Origin: Alteromonas portus
GTDB taxonomy: Bacteria > Pseudomonadota > Gammaproteobacteria > Enterobacterales > Alteromonadaceae
DNA: 64,000 nt
Reading direction: 5' to 3'
NCBI RefSeq assembly: GCF_005117025.1
Contig: NZ_SWCO01000001.1
Span: 806,001-870,000, forward strand
Below the pieces are notes generated by a model. The model worked only from the letters and a program-made list of their open reading frames with translations. It had not been told where the DNA came from and made no database searches. A program made the position numbers and the translations under genes. The number at the start of each line of letters is the position of its first letter. The first letter of the stretch is position 1. Shown here piece after piece: positions 47,796-56,337 of this stretch.

Positions 47796-49151
47796 ATGAA
47801 AAAACTAGGTTTATGGATAGCGCTTATTACGATGGCATTCAGTGCCAAAGTGTTTGCATCCTTAGAAATTGTGATAACCGAAGGCGTAGATAGTGCACGT
47901 CCAATCGGGGTTGTGCCATTTAAATGGAAAGGTCAGGGCAGCATGCCTGGTGATATTTCTAAAGTGGTAATGGCCGATTTGATGCGTAGTGGTAAGTTTA
48001 ACCCGGTATCTGTCGACAAAATGCCACAGTACCCTGAAACAGCAGAACAAGTGTCTTTCACTGCATGGGCGACCTTAGGTGTAGACACTGTTTTGGTGGG
48101 AAGCATTGAGCCACAAGGAGGCGAACGCTACCTTGTATCCTATGAATTGATTGATGTACTTAAGGGGCAGGTCGACAAAGGCCAGGCTAAAGTACTTAAA
48201 GACGGTAATTTAGTATCGAGTAACGATCATGTACTTGCTGCCCGTCAGGCAGTGATAAACGGTCGAGATTTTCGCCAGTATGCGCATCGAATTAGCGACA
48301 TAGTTTATGAAAAATTGACCGGCGTTCGCGGCGCATTTTTAACTAAAATTGCTTACGTTATTGTTCGCGACCGCGATACGGTTGAAAAACCTTATCAATT
48401 AGTGATTGCAGACTACGACGGCGAGAACGAAACACGCCTGCTGTCTTCACCAGAACCGCTAATGTCGCCAGTGTGGTCGCCTGATGGCGAGAAGCTTGCT
48501 TACGTAAGCTTTGAAAACCGTAGGCCGCAAATATTCATTCAAAATATCTACACCAGCGAGCGTACGCGCATTACTGATTTCCCGGGAATAAATAGTAGCC
48601 CTGTGTTCTCACCAGATGGCAAGCAACTTGCAATGGTTTTATCGAAAGATGGAAACCCTGAACTCTATGTAATGGACTTGGCGACAAAAAATCTTCGCCG
48701 AGTTACACGCAATAGAGCGATTGATACGGAGCCTTCATGGCTACCAGATGGCAGTGGTTTAATATTTAGCTCGGAACGGGGTGGTAAACCCCAGATATAT
48801 AGCGTAAATTTAAATTCTGGGAAAGTAAGGCGAGTTACCTTTGTAGGTGAACAGAACCTTGGCGGTACAATTTCCCCAGACGGTAAGCAAATGATCATGG
48901 TTAACCAAACTAATGGGAACTATCACATTGCTAAACAGTCTTTGGATGGTGGGTCACCTCAAGTACTGACACGGACGTACTTAGATGAATCACCAAGTGT
49001 AGCGCCGAACGGAAGCATGATTATATACAGCACCCTTCACGAGGGGACCCAAGTGTTGTCACTGGTTTCTCTAGATGGGCGTTTTAAAGCTAGGTTACCA
49101 GCAGCCAATGGGCAAGTTAAATCGCCAAGTTGGTCACCATTTTTGTTCTAA
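47796..49151 (+). CDS. tolB: Tol-Pal system protein TolB
   Basis: 451 residues. Signal peptide cut near KVFA (21). N-terminal alpha/beta domain (about 25-160), then a six-bladed propeller with the TolB repeat pattern: [61 protein letters not shown]. Periplasmic; binds Pal and the TolA C-terminal domain. Confidence 0.96.
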   Translation: MKKLGLWIALITMAFSAKVFASLEIVITEGVDSARPIGVVPFKWKGQGSMPGDISKVVMADLMRSGKFNPVSVDKMPQYPETAEQVSFTAWATLGVDTVLVGSIEPQGGERYLVSYELIDVLKGQVDKGQAKVLKDGNLVSSNDHVLAARQAVINGRDFRQYAHRISDIVYEKLTGVRGAFLTKIAYVIVRDRDTVEKPYQLVIADYDGENETRLLSSPEPLMSPVWSPDGEKLAYVSFENRRPQIFIQNIYTSERTRITDFPGINSSPVFSPDGKQLAMVLSKDGNPELYVMDLATKNLRRVTRNRAIDTEPSWLPDGSGLIFSSERGGKPQIYSVNLNSGKVRRVTFVGEQNLGGTISPDGKQMIMVNQTNGNYHIAKQSLDGGSPQVLTRTYLDESPSVAPNGSMIIYSTLHEGTQVLSLVSLDGRFKARLPAANGQVKSPSWSPFLF

Positions 49152-49191
49152 CAATTTAACGACTAAACAATAAAATTTAAGGATTAGTAGG

Positions 49192-49758
49192 ATGCAAATG
49201 AATAAAGTGATGAAGAGCTTCATTATCGCATTGCCAGTAGTGACAATGATGGCATGTTCTTCAGGCCCTAGCGAAGAAGAATTGGCAGCAGAACGTAACC
49301 GTCTTGCCCAAGAACAAGCGGCTGCAGAAGCAGAGGCACGTGAAGCAGAAGCACAACGTGTTAAAGCAGAAGCTGCACAGCGTATGAAGCGTCAAGAAGA
49401 AATGGTTCAGCAAGAAATGGAAGCGCTGAAAAACGAACAAACCGTTTACTTTGACTTTGACCGCTCAAGCATCAAGCCAGAGTTCCAGCGTATTCTAGAC
49501 AAGCACGCGGCATTCTTGGTGAAAAACCCAAGCACTAAAGTGACTATTGAAGGTCATACAGACAGCCGTGGTACGCCAGAGTACAACATTGCACTAGGCG
49601 AGCGTCGTGCACAGTCTGTTGAAACTTACCTACTTAATGCTGGCGTAAGCAGCAGCCAAGTAACCGTGGTTTCATACGGTGAAGAAAAACCAGCAGTGAT
49701 GGGTTCTACTGAGTATGCGTTTGCTCAAAACCGTCGCGGAGTGGTTGTTTACCGCTAA
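49192..49758 (+). CDS. pal: Peptidoglycan-associated lipoprotein Pal
   Basis: 188 residues counted from the first of three nearby ATGs (49192, 49198, 49210); AAGGA favours one of the first two. Lipobox MMAC near residue 22 is atypical, with Met at -3. An Ala/Glu coiled linker (30-80) precedes the OmpA-like domain with VYFDFDRSSIKPE and the peptidoglycan-binding EGHTDSRGTPEYNIALGERRA. Tethers outer membrane to peptidoglycan. Confidence 0.95.
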   Translation: MQMNKVMKSFIIALPVVTMMACSSGPSEEELAAERNRLAQEQAAAEAEAREAEAQRVKAEAAQRMKRQEEMVQQEMEALKNEQTVYFDFDRSSIKPEFQRILDKHAAFLVKNPSTKVTIEGHTDSRGTPEYNIALGERRAQSVETYLLNAGVSSSQVTVVSYGEEKPAVMGSTEYAFAQNRRGVVVYR

Positions 49759-50552
49759 TGACTATTCTAACGAATAAGACATTAAAAATGGGCGTCACGT
49801 TATGTGGCGCCCTTGCTGTTTCTACCGCATTTGCGCAAGCGCCCGTGGTAGACGCTAATGGCGGCAGTGAATTAGAACAGCGCATTGTTGTGCTTGAGCG
49901 TATTGTTAAAAGTCGAACTGAAATGCAGCACAGGCTGCAAACGCAGTTAGATAACATGCAAATGGAAGTCGACCAGCTGCGCGGTGCGGTTGAAGTTAAT
50001 ACCAATGAACTTCAAAAAGTACTTGAGCGTCAGCGTGAGCTTTACCTTGAAATAGATAAACGCGTAGAAGCACTTAAGCAAAGTGGCGCGCTTCAAGGTA
50101 GTGCTATGCCTAGTGCAGGTGTTGATTCGGGCTCTGTAAGCTCTCCAGCAGCATCTACGCCTACGCAAGCACCGCAAGCAGGTGAAGACGAAGCCTATGA
50201 AAATGCGGTGAATCTAATCCTTAAGTCTCGTGAGTACGATAAAGCCATTCCTGCGTTTCAATCGTTCATATCTCGCTTTCCTAACAGTGGTTACGCACCA
50301 AACGCGCACTACTGGTTAGGGCAACTGTTGTTTAACAAGCAGCAGTGGAGCGAAGCAAGTGAGCAATTTAATATTGTAGCTAATCGCTTTACCGATTCTG
50401 CTAAGCGTCCAGACGCCTTATTAAAATTAGGTGTCATTGCTGAGCGAACGGGAGACAGTTCAGCAGCGCGACAGCTGTTCCAGCAAGTTGTAAATGATTA
50501 CCCTGATTCATCGGCAAAACGCCTTGCTGAATCTCGGTTAAATAACTTGTAA
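49758..50552 (+). CDS. cpoB: Cell division coordinator CpoB (YbgF)
   Basis: 264 residues, start overlapping the pal stop (TAATG). Signal peptide to AFA (26); trimerising coiled coil (35-97); Ser/Ala/Pro linker; TPR domain (145-264) with AYENAVNLILKSREYDKAI and three repeats. Links Tol activity to peptidoglycan synthesis by PBP1B. Last gene of the Tol operon. Confidence 0.93.
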   Translation: MTILTNKTLKMGVTLCGALAVSTAFAQAPVVDANGGSELEQRIVVLERIVKSRTEMQHRLQTQLDNMQMEVDQLRGAVEVNTNELQKVLERQRELYLEIDKRVEALKQSGALQGSAMPSAGVDSGSVSSPAASTPTQAPQAGEDEAYENAVNLILKSREYDKAIPAFQSFISRFPNSGYAPNAHYWLGQLLFNKQQWSEASEQFNIVANRFTDSAKRPDALLKLGVIAERTGDSSAARQLFQQVVNDYPDSSAKRLAESRLNNL

Positions 50553-50559
50553 TGAACAA

Positions 50560-50584
50560 AGCCTCTAATAAAGAGGCTTTTTTA
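50560..50584 (+). terminator. Terminator of the Tol-Pal operon
   Basis: Stem AAGCCTCT / AGAGGCTT with a five-base loop and a T run, eight bases after cpoB. Confidence 0.9.
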
Positions 50585-50775
50585 TGAGTTAAAGAAAATT
50601 TTTTTTCGAAAATTTCCATTCAGACTGCATAAAACTTCTGCACCAAATCTTACTGTGTTTCGTAGAAAAACGACTAAACTCATTTAGCACTGGTATAAAT
50701 ACCCAGCGATTTGTTTTCATTTTGACCGTTTAGTCGTAATTTGACAGAAAAATGAAAATAAAAGGACGTTATGGG

Positions 50776-50803
50776 TTGCGTCGAATAAAAATCTGAGTAT
50801 TAT
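50776..50803 (+). promoter_or_regulatory. Promoter of the tRNA-Lys array
   Basis: -35 TTGCGT (50776-50781), 16-bp spacer, -10 TATTAT (50798-50803), GC-rich discriminator (GCCGCCG), as common for stable-RNA promoters. The 190 bp upstream of it hold no gene. Confidence 0.6.
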
Positions 50804-50844
50804 ATGCCGCCGTTGCCAAGACACAGGCAACAACAGGAAAGAAA

Positions 50845-50920
50845 GGGTCGTTAGCTCAGTTGGTAGAGCAGTTGACTTTTAATCAATTGGTCGCTGGTTC
50901 GAATCCAGCACGACCCACCA
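50845..50920 (+). tRNA. tRNA-Lys (anticodon TTT), copy 1
   Basis: 76 nt with encoded CCA. Acceptor GGGTCG/CGACCC, D loop AGTTGGTAGA, anticodon loop CTTTTAA (anticodon 50878-50880), T loop GGTTCGAATCC. Confidence 0.97.
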
Positions 50921-50944
50921 CTTTCTCTCCTAGCATCAAATGAT

Positions 50945-51020
50945 GGGTCGTTAGCTCAGTTGGTAGAGCAGTTGACTTTTAATCAATTGGTCGCTGGTTC
51001 GAATCCAGCACGACCCACCA
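50945..51020 (+). tRNA. tRNA-Lys (anticodon TTT), copy 2
   Basis: Identical in sequence to copy 1, 24 bp after it. Leader and trailer form a 9-bp extension of the acceptor stem. Confidence 0.97.
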
Positions 51021-51058
51021 TCATTTGAATTGCTAAACTTATCTGTGTGTCACTTGAT

Positions 51059-51134
51059 GGGTCGTTAGCTCAGTTGGTAGAGCAGTTGACTTTTAATCAA
51101 TTGGTCGCTGGTTCGAATCCAGCACGACCCACCA
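51059..51134 (+). tRNA. tRNA-Lys (anticodon TTT), copy 3
   Basis: Identical to copies 1 and 2, 38 bp after copy 2. No clear terminator follows; the transcript may continue into nadA. Confidence 0.97.
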
Positions 51135-51339
51135 TCAAGCCTCAAACTTAAGTATTCCTTTTTTAAATAATCTCCTCAGTACAAAACGCTAATGTTTATT
51201 GCGTTTAAAACGCTACTCATCTCATTTTTACTTTGATCTGGTTTACCTAACCCCATGTAGTGGAACAGGTAAGCACAAATACGACTATTTAATTACGCTT
51301 ATGTTGAATAGGTAGTGTGTAATTTTTATGACAGTTGGG

Positions 51340-51345
51340 TATAAT
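51340..51345 (+). promoter_or_regulatory. -10 element upstream of nadA
   Basis: Perfect TATAAT 33 bp before the nadA start; no good -35 at the right distance. Confidence 0.4.
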
Positions 51346-51377
51346 CCGCACCCTTGTCGCAACAGAGATGTAGGTTA

Positions 51378-52433
51378 ATGTCAGTAGCATTTCGAGTGGA
51401 TCAGGTAGAGTACCCGTTCCCAGCAAAACCACAGCCATTATCAGAAGCACGTAAAGCTGAGTTAAAGGCAGAGATTAAAGCCTTGCTTAAGGCTCGTAAC
51501 GCTGTGCTTGTCGCACACTATTACACCGACCACGAAATTCAGGCGCTTGCTGAAGAAACTGGCGGTTGTGTAGCTGACTCGTTAGAAATGGCGCGATTTG
51601 GTAGAGATGTAGAAGAGCAAACGTTAATTGTTGCTGGCGTTCGTTTTATGGGCGAAACGGCGAAAATTCTTAGCCCGGAAAAAACCGTGCTAATGCCTAC
51701 CCTTGAAGCGACCTGTTCCCTTGATATCGGTTGCCCGGTAAAAGAGTTCAGCGAGTTTTGTGACCAACATCCTGACCACACCGTGGTGGTTTACGCGAAT
51801 ACATCAGCAGCGGTGAAAGCGCGGGCTGATTGGGTAGTAACGTCAAGCATTGCCCTTGAGATCGTTGAGCACCTAGACAGCCAGGGCAAGAAAATCATTT
51901 GGGGCCCTGACAGACACCTAGGCTCTTACATTGCTAAGCAAACCGGTGCCGACATGCTAATGTGGCAGGGGGAGTGTATCGTTCACGATGAATTCTCTGC
52001 GCAGAAGCTTGCAGATATGAAGGCGCTATATCCAAACGCAGCGGTTCTGGTTCACCCTGAATCACCCGCGAGCGTGGTTGAAATGGCAGATGCAGTAGGC
52101 TCAACCAGTCAGCTAATAAAAGCTTCGCAAACCATGGATAACGACACCTTTATTGTTGCTACCGATAAAGGCATTTTTTACAAGATGCAACAACTTACTC
52201 CAGAGAAGACGTTTATAGAGGCTCCAACGGGCGGTAACGGCGCTACCTGTAAAAGTTGTGCTCACTGCCCTTGGATGGCAATGAACGGCTTAGAAGCGAT
52301 TAAGGCGTCTTTAACGGGCGAAACTGATGGTCATGAAATCTTTGTTGATGATGAGTTGCGTAAAGGTGCACTTATTCCACTTGATCGCATGCTTAACTTC
52401 TCAGCCGAGCTAAAAGCGAAAGGCGGGCTATAA
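51378..52433 (+). CDS. nadA: Quinolinate synthase
   Basis: 351 residues from the ATG at 51378; the frame extends to a TTG at 51354. [4Fe-4S] enzyme joining iminoaspartate and dihydroxyacetone phosphate to quinolinate in NAD synthesis. Conserved [27 protein letters not shown], the cluster Cys in [20 protein letters not shown] and the [10 protein letters not shown] segment near the C terminus. The latter CxxCxxC is as in enterobacterial NadA. Confidence 0.95.
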   Translation: MSVAFRVDQVEYPFPAKPQPLSEARKAELKAEIKALLKARNAVLVAHYYTDHEIQALAEETGGCVADSLEMARFGRDVEEQTLIVAGVRFMGETAKILSPEKTVLMPTLEATCSLDIGCPVKEFSEFCDQHPDHTVVVYANTSAAVKARADWVVTSSIALEIVEHLDSQGKKIIWGPDRHLGSYIAKQTGADMLMWQGECIVHDEFSAQKLADMKALYPNAAVLVHPESPASVVEMADAVGSTSQLIKASQTMDNDTFIVATDKGIFYKMQQLTPEKTFIEAPTGGNGATCKSCAHCPWMAMNGLEAIKASLTGETDGHEIFVDDELRKGALIPLDRMLNFSAELKAKGGL

Positions 52434-52450
52434 GCGCACGTTTTATAAGC

Positions 52451-52475
52451 ACTTGCTGAATATTTTCCAGCAAGT
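52451..52475 (+). terminator. Hairpin after nadA
   Basis: Perfect 8-bp stem ACTTGCTG / CAGCAAGT followed by TCTTG. Only a weak T run. Confidence 0.45.
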
Positions 52476-52477
52476 TC

Positions 52478-52506
52478 TTGATTAAGCGCGCGGCTTTACC
52501 TACTAT
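52478..52506 (+). promoter_or_regulatory. Promoter of tRNA-Ser
   Basis: -35 TTGATT (52478-52483), 17-bp spacer, -10 TACTAT (52501-52506), followed by a very GC-rich discriminator ACGCGCGC typical of stringently controlled genes. An AGCGCGC / GCGCGCT inverted repeat (52485-52515) brackets the -10. Confidence 0.6.
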
Positions 52507-52555
52507 ACGCGCGCTCAAAGGTTTTCGTAGTTAAAAACTTCTTGATACAAAATTT

Positions 52556-52646
52556 GGAGAGATGGCTGAGTGGCTGAAGGCGCACGCCTGGAAAGTGTGT
52601 ATACGTTTATAGCGTATCGAGGGTTCGAATCCCTCTCTCTCCGCCA
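52556..52646 (+). tRNA. tRNA-Ser (anticodon GGA)
   Basis: 91 nt, class II tRNA with a long variable arm and encoded CCA. Acceptor GGAGAGA/TCTCTCC, discriminator G, anticodon loop CTGGAAA with GGA at 52590-52592, T loop GGTTCGAATCC. Confidence 0.96.
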
Positions 52647-52655
52647 AATACTGAG

Positions 52656-52680
52656 AACCGGCTTTATGCCGTTTTTTTTG
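52656..52680 (+). terminator. Terminator of tRNA-Ser
   Basis: Short stem CGGC / GCCG with a five-base loop and a run of eight T. Confidence 0.7.
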
Positions 52681-52834
52681 TGCCTAAAGAAATGGACTTA
52701 AGCAATTATAAATAAAGCTTTTAAAATAAGTCGTCACCCATATCCACCTACTCTTGATCTTCCACGTACAGGTTTAGGTATCTCTACTACGTAGTATTCG
52801 CAATTTTTTATTGTTTTCTACGGAGCACATTTCC

Positions 52835-54004
52835 ATGGTATCTCGAAGGAGTTTCATCAAAGCTGGGGCTGCGCTAGGCCTCACATCAGCAGTAAGTTCT
52901 ACCGCACTCGCGGACAAACTCAAAGTCAAAGCGTCATCTGGTGAGGTTATGCCGACCAGAGGGCTCTACAATAGTCACGAAATGTTACCCGTAAACAGGC
53001 CAGGGGACAGTAAAAGGTACCGCCCTCTATCGCGTATGGGGCTGGGAGGCTTGGCCGCTGGCAATGGTTTCAATACCATATCGCCAGATGAGGAAATACT
53101 GAGTATGCTTCACGCAGCTTGGGATTCAGGAATACGTTACTTCGATACCTCACCGTTTTATGGCTTAAGCCTAAGTGAACGCAGGTTTGGTGACTTATTA
53201 CGTAACAAAAGTCGCGACGACTATGTCTTATCATCTAAGGTTGGTCGACTACTTACACCTTCTTCAGAGCCTCTTGAGAAAAAGTGGCATTGGGCGAATC
53301 ATTCACCTTTTCATTATAAATATGACTATACAGCGTCAGGTACGCGACGCTCAGTAGAAGACACCTTGCATCGTATTGGCGTGTCGTCTTTAGATATAGT
53401 CTATATCCATGATCTCTCTCCGCAAAACAGCGATATGGGCGAGGACTGGGTAAAGTATTACGATGAAGCTGTTAAAGGCGCAATGCCAGAGCTTTCAAAA
53501 ATGCGTGACGAAGGCATCATAAAAGCTTGGGGGTTTGGTATAAATACGCCTGAGGTTGTTTATAAATCACTAGAAGATTCAGACCCTGACATATTTTTAC
53601 TCGCACTGCAGTATTCATTGCTCGACCACGAAGTTGCGTTACAGAAAACCTTTCCTATGATCGAAAGGCGAGATATGTCAGTGGTAGTGGGCGCACCGCT
53701 TAATGGTGGCTACTTGGCTGGACGCGATAGATTTAATTACGACAGCACAATTCCTGAAAAAATGAAGCAAAAATATGCTGCAATCAGCAATATTGCCTAC
53801 AAGTATGGTATCGATATGAAGACAGCGGCATTACAGTTCGCTGAAGCGCCAGAAGTTGTCTCAGCAATAATTCCTGGTGCTAGAACGGCAGAGCAAATAC
53901 ACGAAAATGTAGCTGCAATGAAGGTTAAAGTACCCAACGACTTTTGGAGTGAGCTTAAGAGCGAAGGGCTTATTGTCCAAGCAGCGCCAGTTCCCAATGC
54001 TTAA
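52835..54004 (+). CDS. Tat-exported aldo/keto reductase
   Basis: 389 residues from the ATG at 52835, which starts a twin-arginine signal (MVSRRSFIKAGAALGL) with cleavage near ALA; the frame extends upstream to a TTG but without reason to use it. TIM-barrel reductase of the AKR/galactose-dehydrogenase-like branch: GIRYFDTSPFYGLS with the catalytic Asp and Tyr, SSKVGRLL with Lys, and SLDIVYIHDL with His. An exported oxidoreductase whose NADPH would have to be bound before Tat export. Substrate unknown. Confidence 0.85.
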   Translation: MVSRRSFIKAGAALGLTSAVSSTALADKLKVKASSGEVMPTRGLYNSHEMLPVNRPGDSKRYRPLSRMGLGGLAAGNGFNTISPDEEILSMLHAAWDSGIRYFDTSPFYGLSLSERRFGDLLRNKSRDDYVLSSKVGRLLTPSSEPLEKKWHWANHSPFHYKYDYTASGTRRSVEDTLHRIGVSSLDIVYIHDLSPQNSDMGEDWVKYYDEAVKGAMPELSKMRDEGIIKAWGFGINTPEVVYKSLEDSDPDIFLLALQYSLLDHEVALQKTFPMIERRDMSVVVGAPLNGGYLAGRDRFNYDSTIPEKMKQKYAAISNIAYKYGIDMKTAALQFAEAPEVVSAIIPGARTAEQIHENVAAMKVKVPNDFWSELKSEGLIVQAAPVPNA

Positions 54005-54185
54005 CGCAGCACTTAGGGTCATGAAATAATGGCCCTTTTATTATTTAGCTGTTCATCTTAAAGCGCTCGATTGTTATTGCACTTTACCTAACTACATCAG
54101 CCAATCATCGCTATTTGAAAACGTTCTCGCAGTGAGCGCGTAAACACAATTATGAAAGGAATTTACCACTTCAATGGAGAATGTT

Positions 54186-54923
54186 ATGAAAAACAACGTG
54201 CGCACAGCTATTGTCACAGGATCATCGCGAGGTATTGGTGCTGAAATCGCTAAACGATTGAGCCAAGAAAACACCCAGGTTGTTGTAAATTACTCGGGAA
54301 GTGAAGAGCAAGCGCAAAGCGTGGTTGATGATATAAAGAAGAAAGGGGGCGTTGCTTGTGCCATTCAAGCGGACGTGTCTGATATTACAAGTGTAAAACA
54401 TCTTTTTGATGAGACTGAAAAGCAATTTGGTCCGGTCGATATACTCGTTAACAATGCGGGCGTTCTTTCTATGGATGCATTAGCAGATGTGAGTGAAGAT
54501 ACCATTCATCAACATGTGGATATCAATCTTAAAGGCGTCATGTTCACCACGCAGCAAGCAGTTAATCGGCTAAACCAAGGTGGCCGAATCGTAAATATAT
54601 CCACCTCTATAGTAGGTCTTAAATTAGAAAAATATGGCATTTACGCGGCAACAAAAGCTGGCGTTGAAACGTTAACTGCCATTACGTCTAAAGAGTTATG
54701 GGGAAAAGACATTACAGTAAATGCTGTTGCACCCGGCCCCACTGACACCGAACTGTTTATGAAAGGCAAGTCGGAAGACTTTGTTGAGAAGTTAAAAAAT
54801 ATGGCGCCATTGGAGCGTTTAGGTACGCCAAAGGATATTGCTAATGTTGTTGCATTCTTATGTAGCGAAGACGGTATCTGGATAAATGGTCAAGTTATCA
54901 GAGCAAACGGTGGCATTGTTTAA
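54186..54923 (+). CDS. Short-chain dehydrogenase/reductase
   Basis: 245 residues from the ATG at 54186, selected because GGAG lies six bases upstream; an ATG at 54174 is possible. Classical SDR: nucleotide motif TGSSRGIG, NNAG, catalytic Ser in NISTS and YAATK (Tyr, Lys), and VAPGPTDTE. The 3-ketoacyl-ACP-reductase-like pattern does not fix the substrate. Not clearly linked to the upstream reductase. Confidence 0.85.
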   Translation: MKNNVRTAIVTGSSRGIGAEIAKRLSQENTQVVVNYSGSEEQAQSVVDDIKKKGGVACAIQADVSDITSVKHLFDETEKQFGPVDILVNNAGVLSMDALADVSEDTIHQHVDINLKGVMFTTQQAVNRLNQGGRIVNISTSIVGLKLEKYGIYAATKAGVETLTAITSKELWGKDITVNAVAPGPTDTELFMKGKSEDFVEKLKNMAPLERLGTPKDIANVVAFLCSEDGIWINGQVIRANGGIV

Positions 54924-54950
54924 GGTCTATGAAGCATATTGGTTTAATCA

Positions 54951-54980
54951 AAAAGAAACCCGCGATTAAGCGGGTTTCAA
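54951..54980. terminator. Bidirectional terminator between SDR gene and the 144-aa gene
   Basis: Stem GAAACCCGC / GCGGGTTTC with a six-base loop. The T run is on the minus strand (TTTCTTTTTG), so it acts mainly for the gene at 55046-55480. Confidence 0.75.
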
Positions 54981-55045
54981 TCAATATATGAAGCAATACT
55001 AAACTAACGTTTTCTGCCTGCGCAGACGTATTCGCTCAATTTTTC

Positions 55046-55480
55046 TTACTTAGCCACCTGCTGGTGAAGCTTGATCAGATCAGGTAGCTTTTTCGCGTAA
55101 ATTGCTTTCTTTGTACCTGGGTGAAGTAGTTGGCTTACGAAAGTGCGTAGGAAGCCAAGTACAAAAGTTTGAACGCGATCAGCGTCTGCTTCGCTTGGGT
55201 TAGCGATAAGCTTTTCTGTTTCTTCTTGCACTTTATGTACAATTGGGTCCATGGTGTCTTTGCCCGCTACTAGGTCGTTTCCTGTAGCTACACCTTTGCC
55301 AAGTAAGTCGCGTACTGCATCGTAAAGGTCGGCAGAAACAGCGTTAGTTTGCCCCCAGTTTGCAATGTTGTACTCTTCAGAAATTTTATCTAGCTCGGCA
55401 GTTGGATCGCTAGATTTCAATAGGCCTTCAATAAGTTTGTGTGCTTCGGTTTGTTTTACAGGTGTTGATAATTCTGACAT
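55046..55480 (-). CDS. Unrecognised 144-aa acidic helical protein
   Basis: 144 residues, entirely helix-forming, with Asp/Glu-rich and Lys/Leu-rich stretches, no Cys, no signal peptide and no membrane segment. I recognise no family. It is flanked by a near-consensus promoter (55511-55539) and a good terminator, so it is a complete single-gene unit and probably well expressed. Codon use looks like that of the neighbours, with a preference for frequent codons. Could be a cytoplasmic structural or stress protein; function unknown. Confidence 0.7.
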   Translation of the reverse strand: MSELSTPVKQTEAHKLIEGLLKSSDPTAELDKISEEYNIANWGQTNAVSADLYDAVRDLLGKGVATGNDLVAGKDTMDPIVHKVQEETEKLIANPSEADADRVQTFVLGFLRTFVSQLLHPGTKKAIYAKKLPDLIKLHQQVAK

Positions 55481-55510
55481 GATTTACTTGATGAAATAGT
55501 GAAAAAGCGT

Positions 55511-55539
55511 TTTATAAATACTTTTCTATTTGCTGTCAA
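55511..55539 (-). promoter_or_regulatory. Near-consensus promoter of the 144-aa gene
   Basis: Minus strand: perfect -35 TTGACA (55534-55539), 17-bp spacer, -10 TATAAA (55511-55516). Confidence 0.8.
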
Positions 55540-55663
55540 GGTAGCTGGTTTTTAGCTTCATTTATTTTCTTTATATATCAATTTCTTACACTTTTCCGTG
55601 CGGTAAAAGCCGTTAACAGTAATGCACAAGGTTATTTTCTATGCCATCTAACTTAGTTTTACG

Positions 55664-56317
55664 GTGCTTACCGTGAAAGCCATTTTCTTCGACCACGACG
55701 GTACGCTTATCGACTCAGAAATGACGCATTTTGAGTTATGGAAAACCATGCTGGCTGGAATGGGTAAAGAGTTAACATTTGAGTATTACCACACCCGTAT
55801 GGCTGGTATCTCAGTAATGAATAATGCTAGCGATATCATTCGGGATTTTTCACTTTCCTTGTCGCCACACGCGCTTTTTAAGCAGAGAAGGGCACTTACT
55901 CTTCAGTTTTTAGAACAACAGGCGTTTCCCTTAATGCGAGGGGCTAAAGAAGCCCTTATGTTTTGTAAAACTCGTGGCTTGCGCGTAGCCATAGTGACGG
56001 GGGGCGCTCGGTTGGCGGTTGAAAAGACACTCTCTTTCTATGGTTTTGAGGATATTGTCGAGTGTATCGTTTCATCTGATGACGTAGTTGAAGGTAAACC
56101 TTCGCCCGATTGTTATTTAGCTGCCCTATCTCAAATGAAGTTGGCTGCACATGAAGTAGTGGCTGTTGAAGACACAGAGTTTGGGTTGCAAGCCGCCGTT
56201 AGTGCAGGAATTAAAACGGCTGCAATCCCCACACCCTTATCGGCAAGTCACGACTTTTCGGCGGCCCTTGGGGTATTTGAAAACCTTGAGAGCTGGGTAG
56301 CGACATTACCCCAATAG
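55664..56317 (+). CDS. HAD-superfamily phosphatase (beta-phosphoglucomutase-like)
   Basis: About 217 residues from a GTG; a second GTG at 55673 is equally plausible, and neither has a strong ribosome site. HAD motifs in order: I DHDGTL (catalytic Asp pair), II IVTGG, III Lys in EGKPSPDCY, IV VEDTEFGLQAA. The helical cap between motifs I and II is of the C1 type used by sugar phosphate and phosphoglycolate phosphatases. Motif I has His at the second position of D-H-D, a normal variant. Confidence 0.82.
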   Translation: MLTVKAIFFDHDGTLIDSEMTHFELWKTMLAGMGKELTFEYYHTRMAGISVMNNASDIIRDFSLSLSPHALFKQRRALTLQFLEQQAFPLMRGAKEALMFCKTRGLRVAIVTGGARLAVEKTLSFYGFEDIVECIVSSDDVVEGKPSPDCYLAALSQMKLAAHEVVAVEDTEFGLQAAVSAGIKTAAIPTPLSASHDFSAALGVFENLESWVATLPQ

Positions 56318-56337
56318 GAAAAGAGATAGCAAACGAA

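Noticed and set aside
50845..51134. Regularly spaced near-identical repeats suggesting a CRISPR array
   Set aside because: The three 76-bp repeats are complete tRNA-Lys genes with CCA; spacers are too few and of uneven length.
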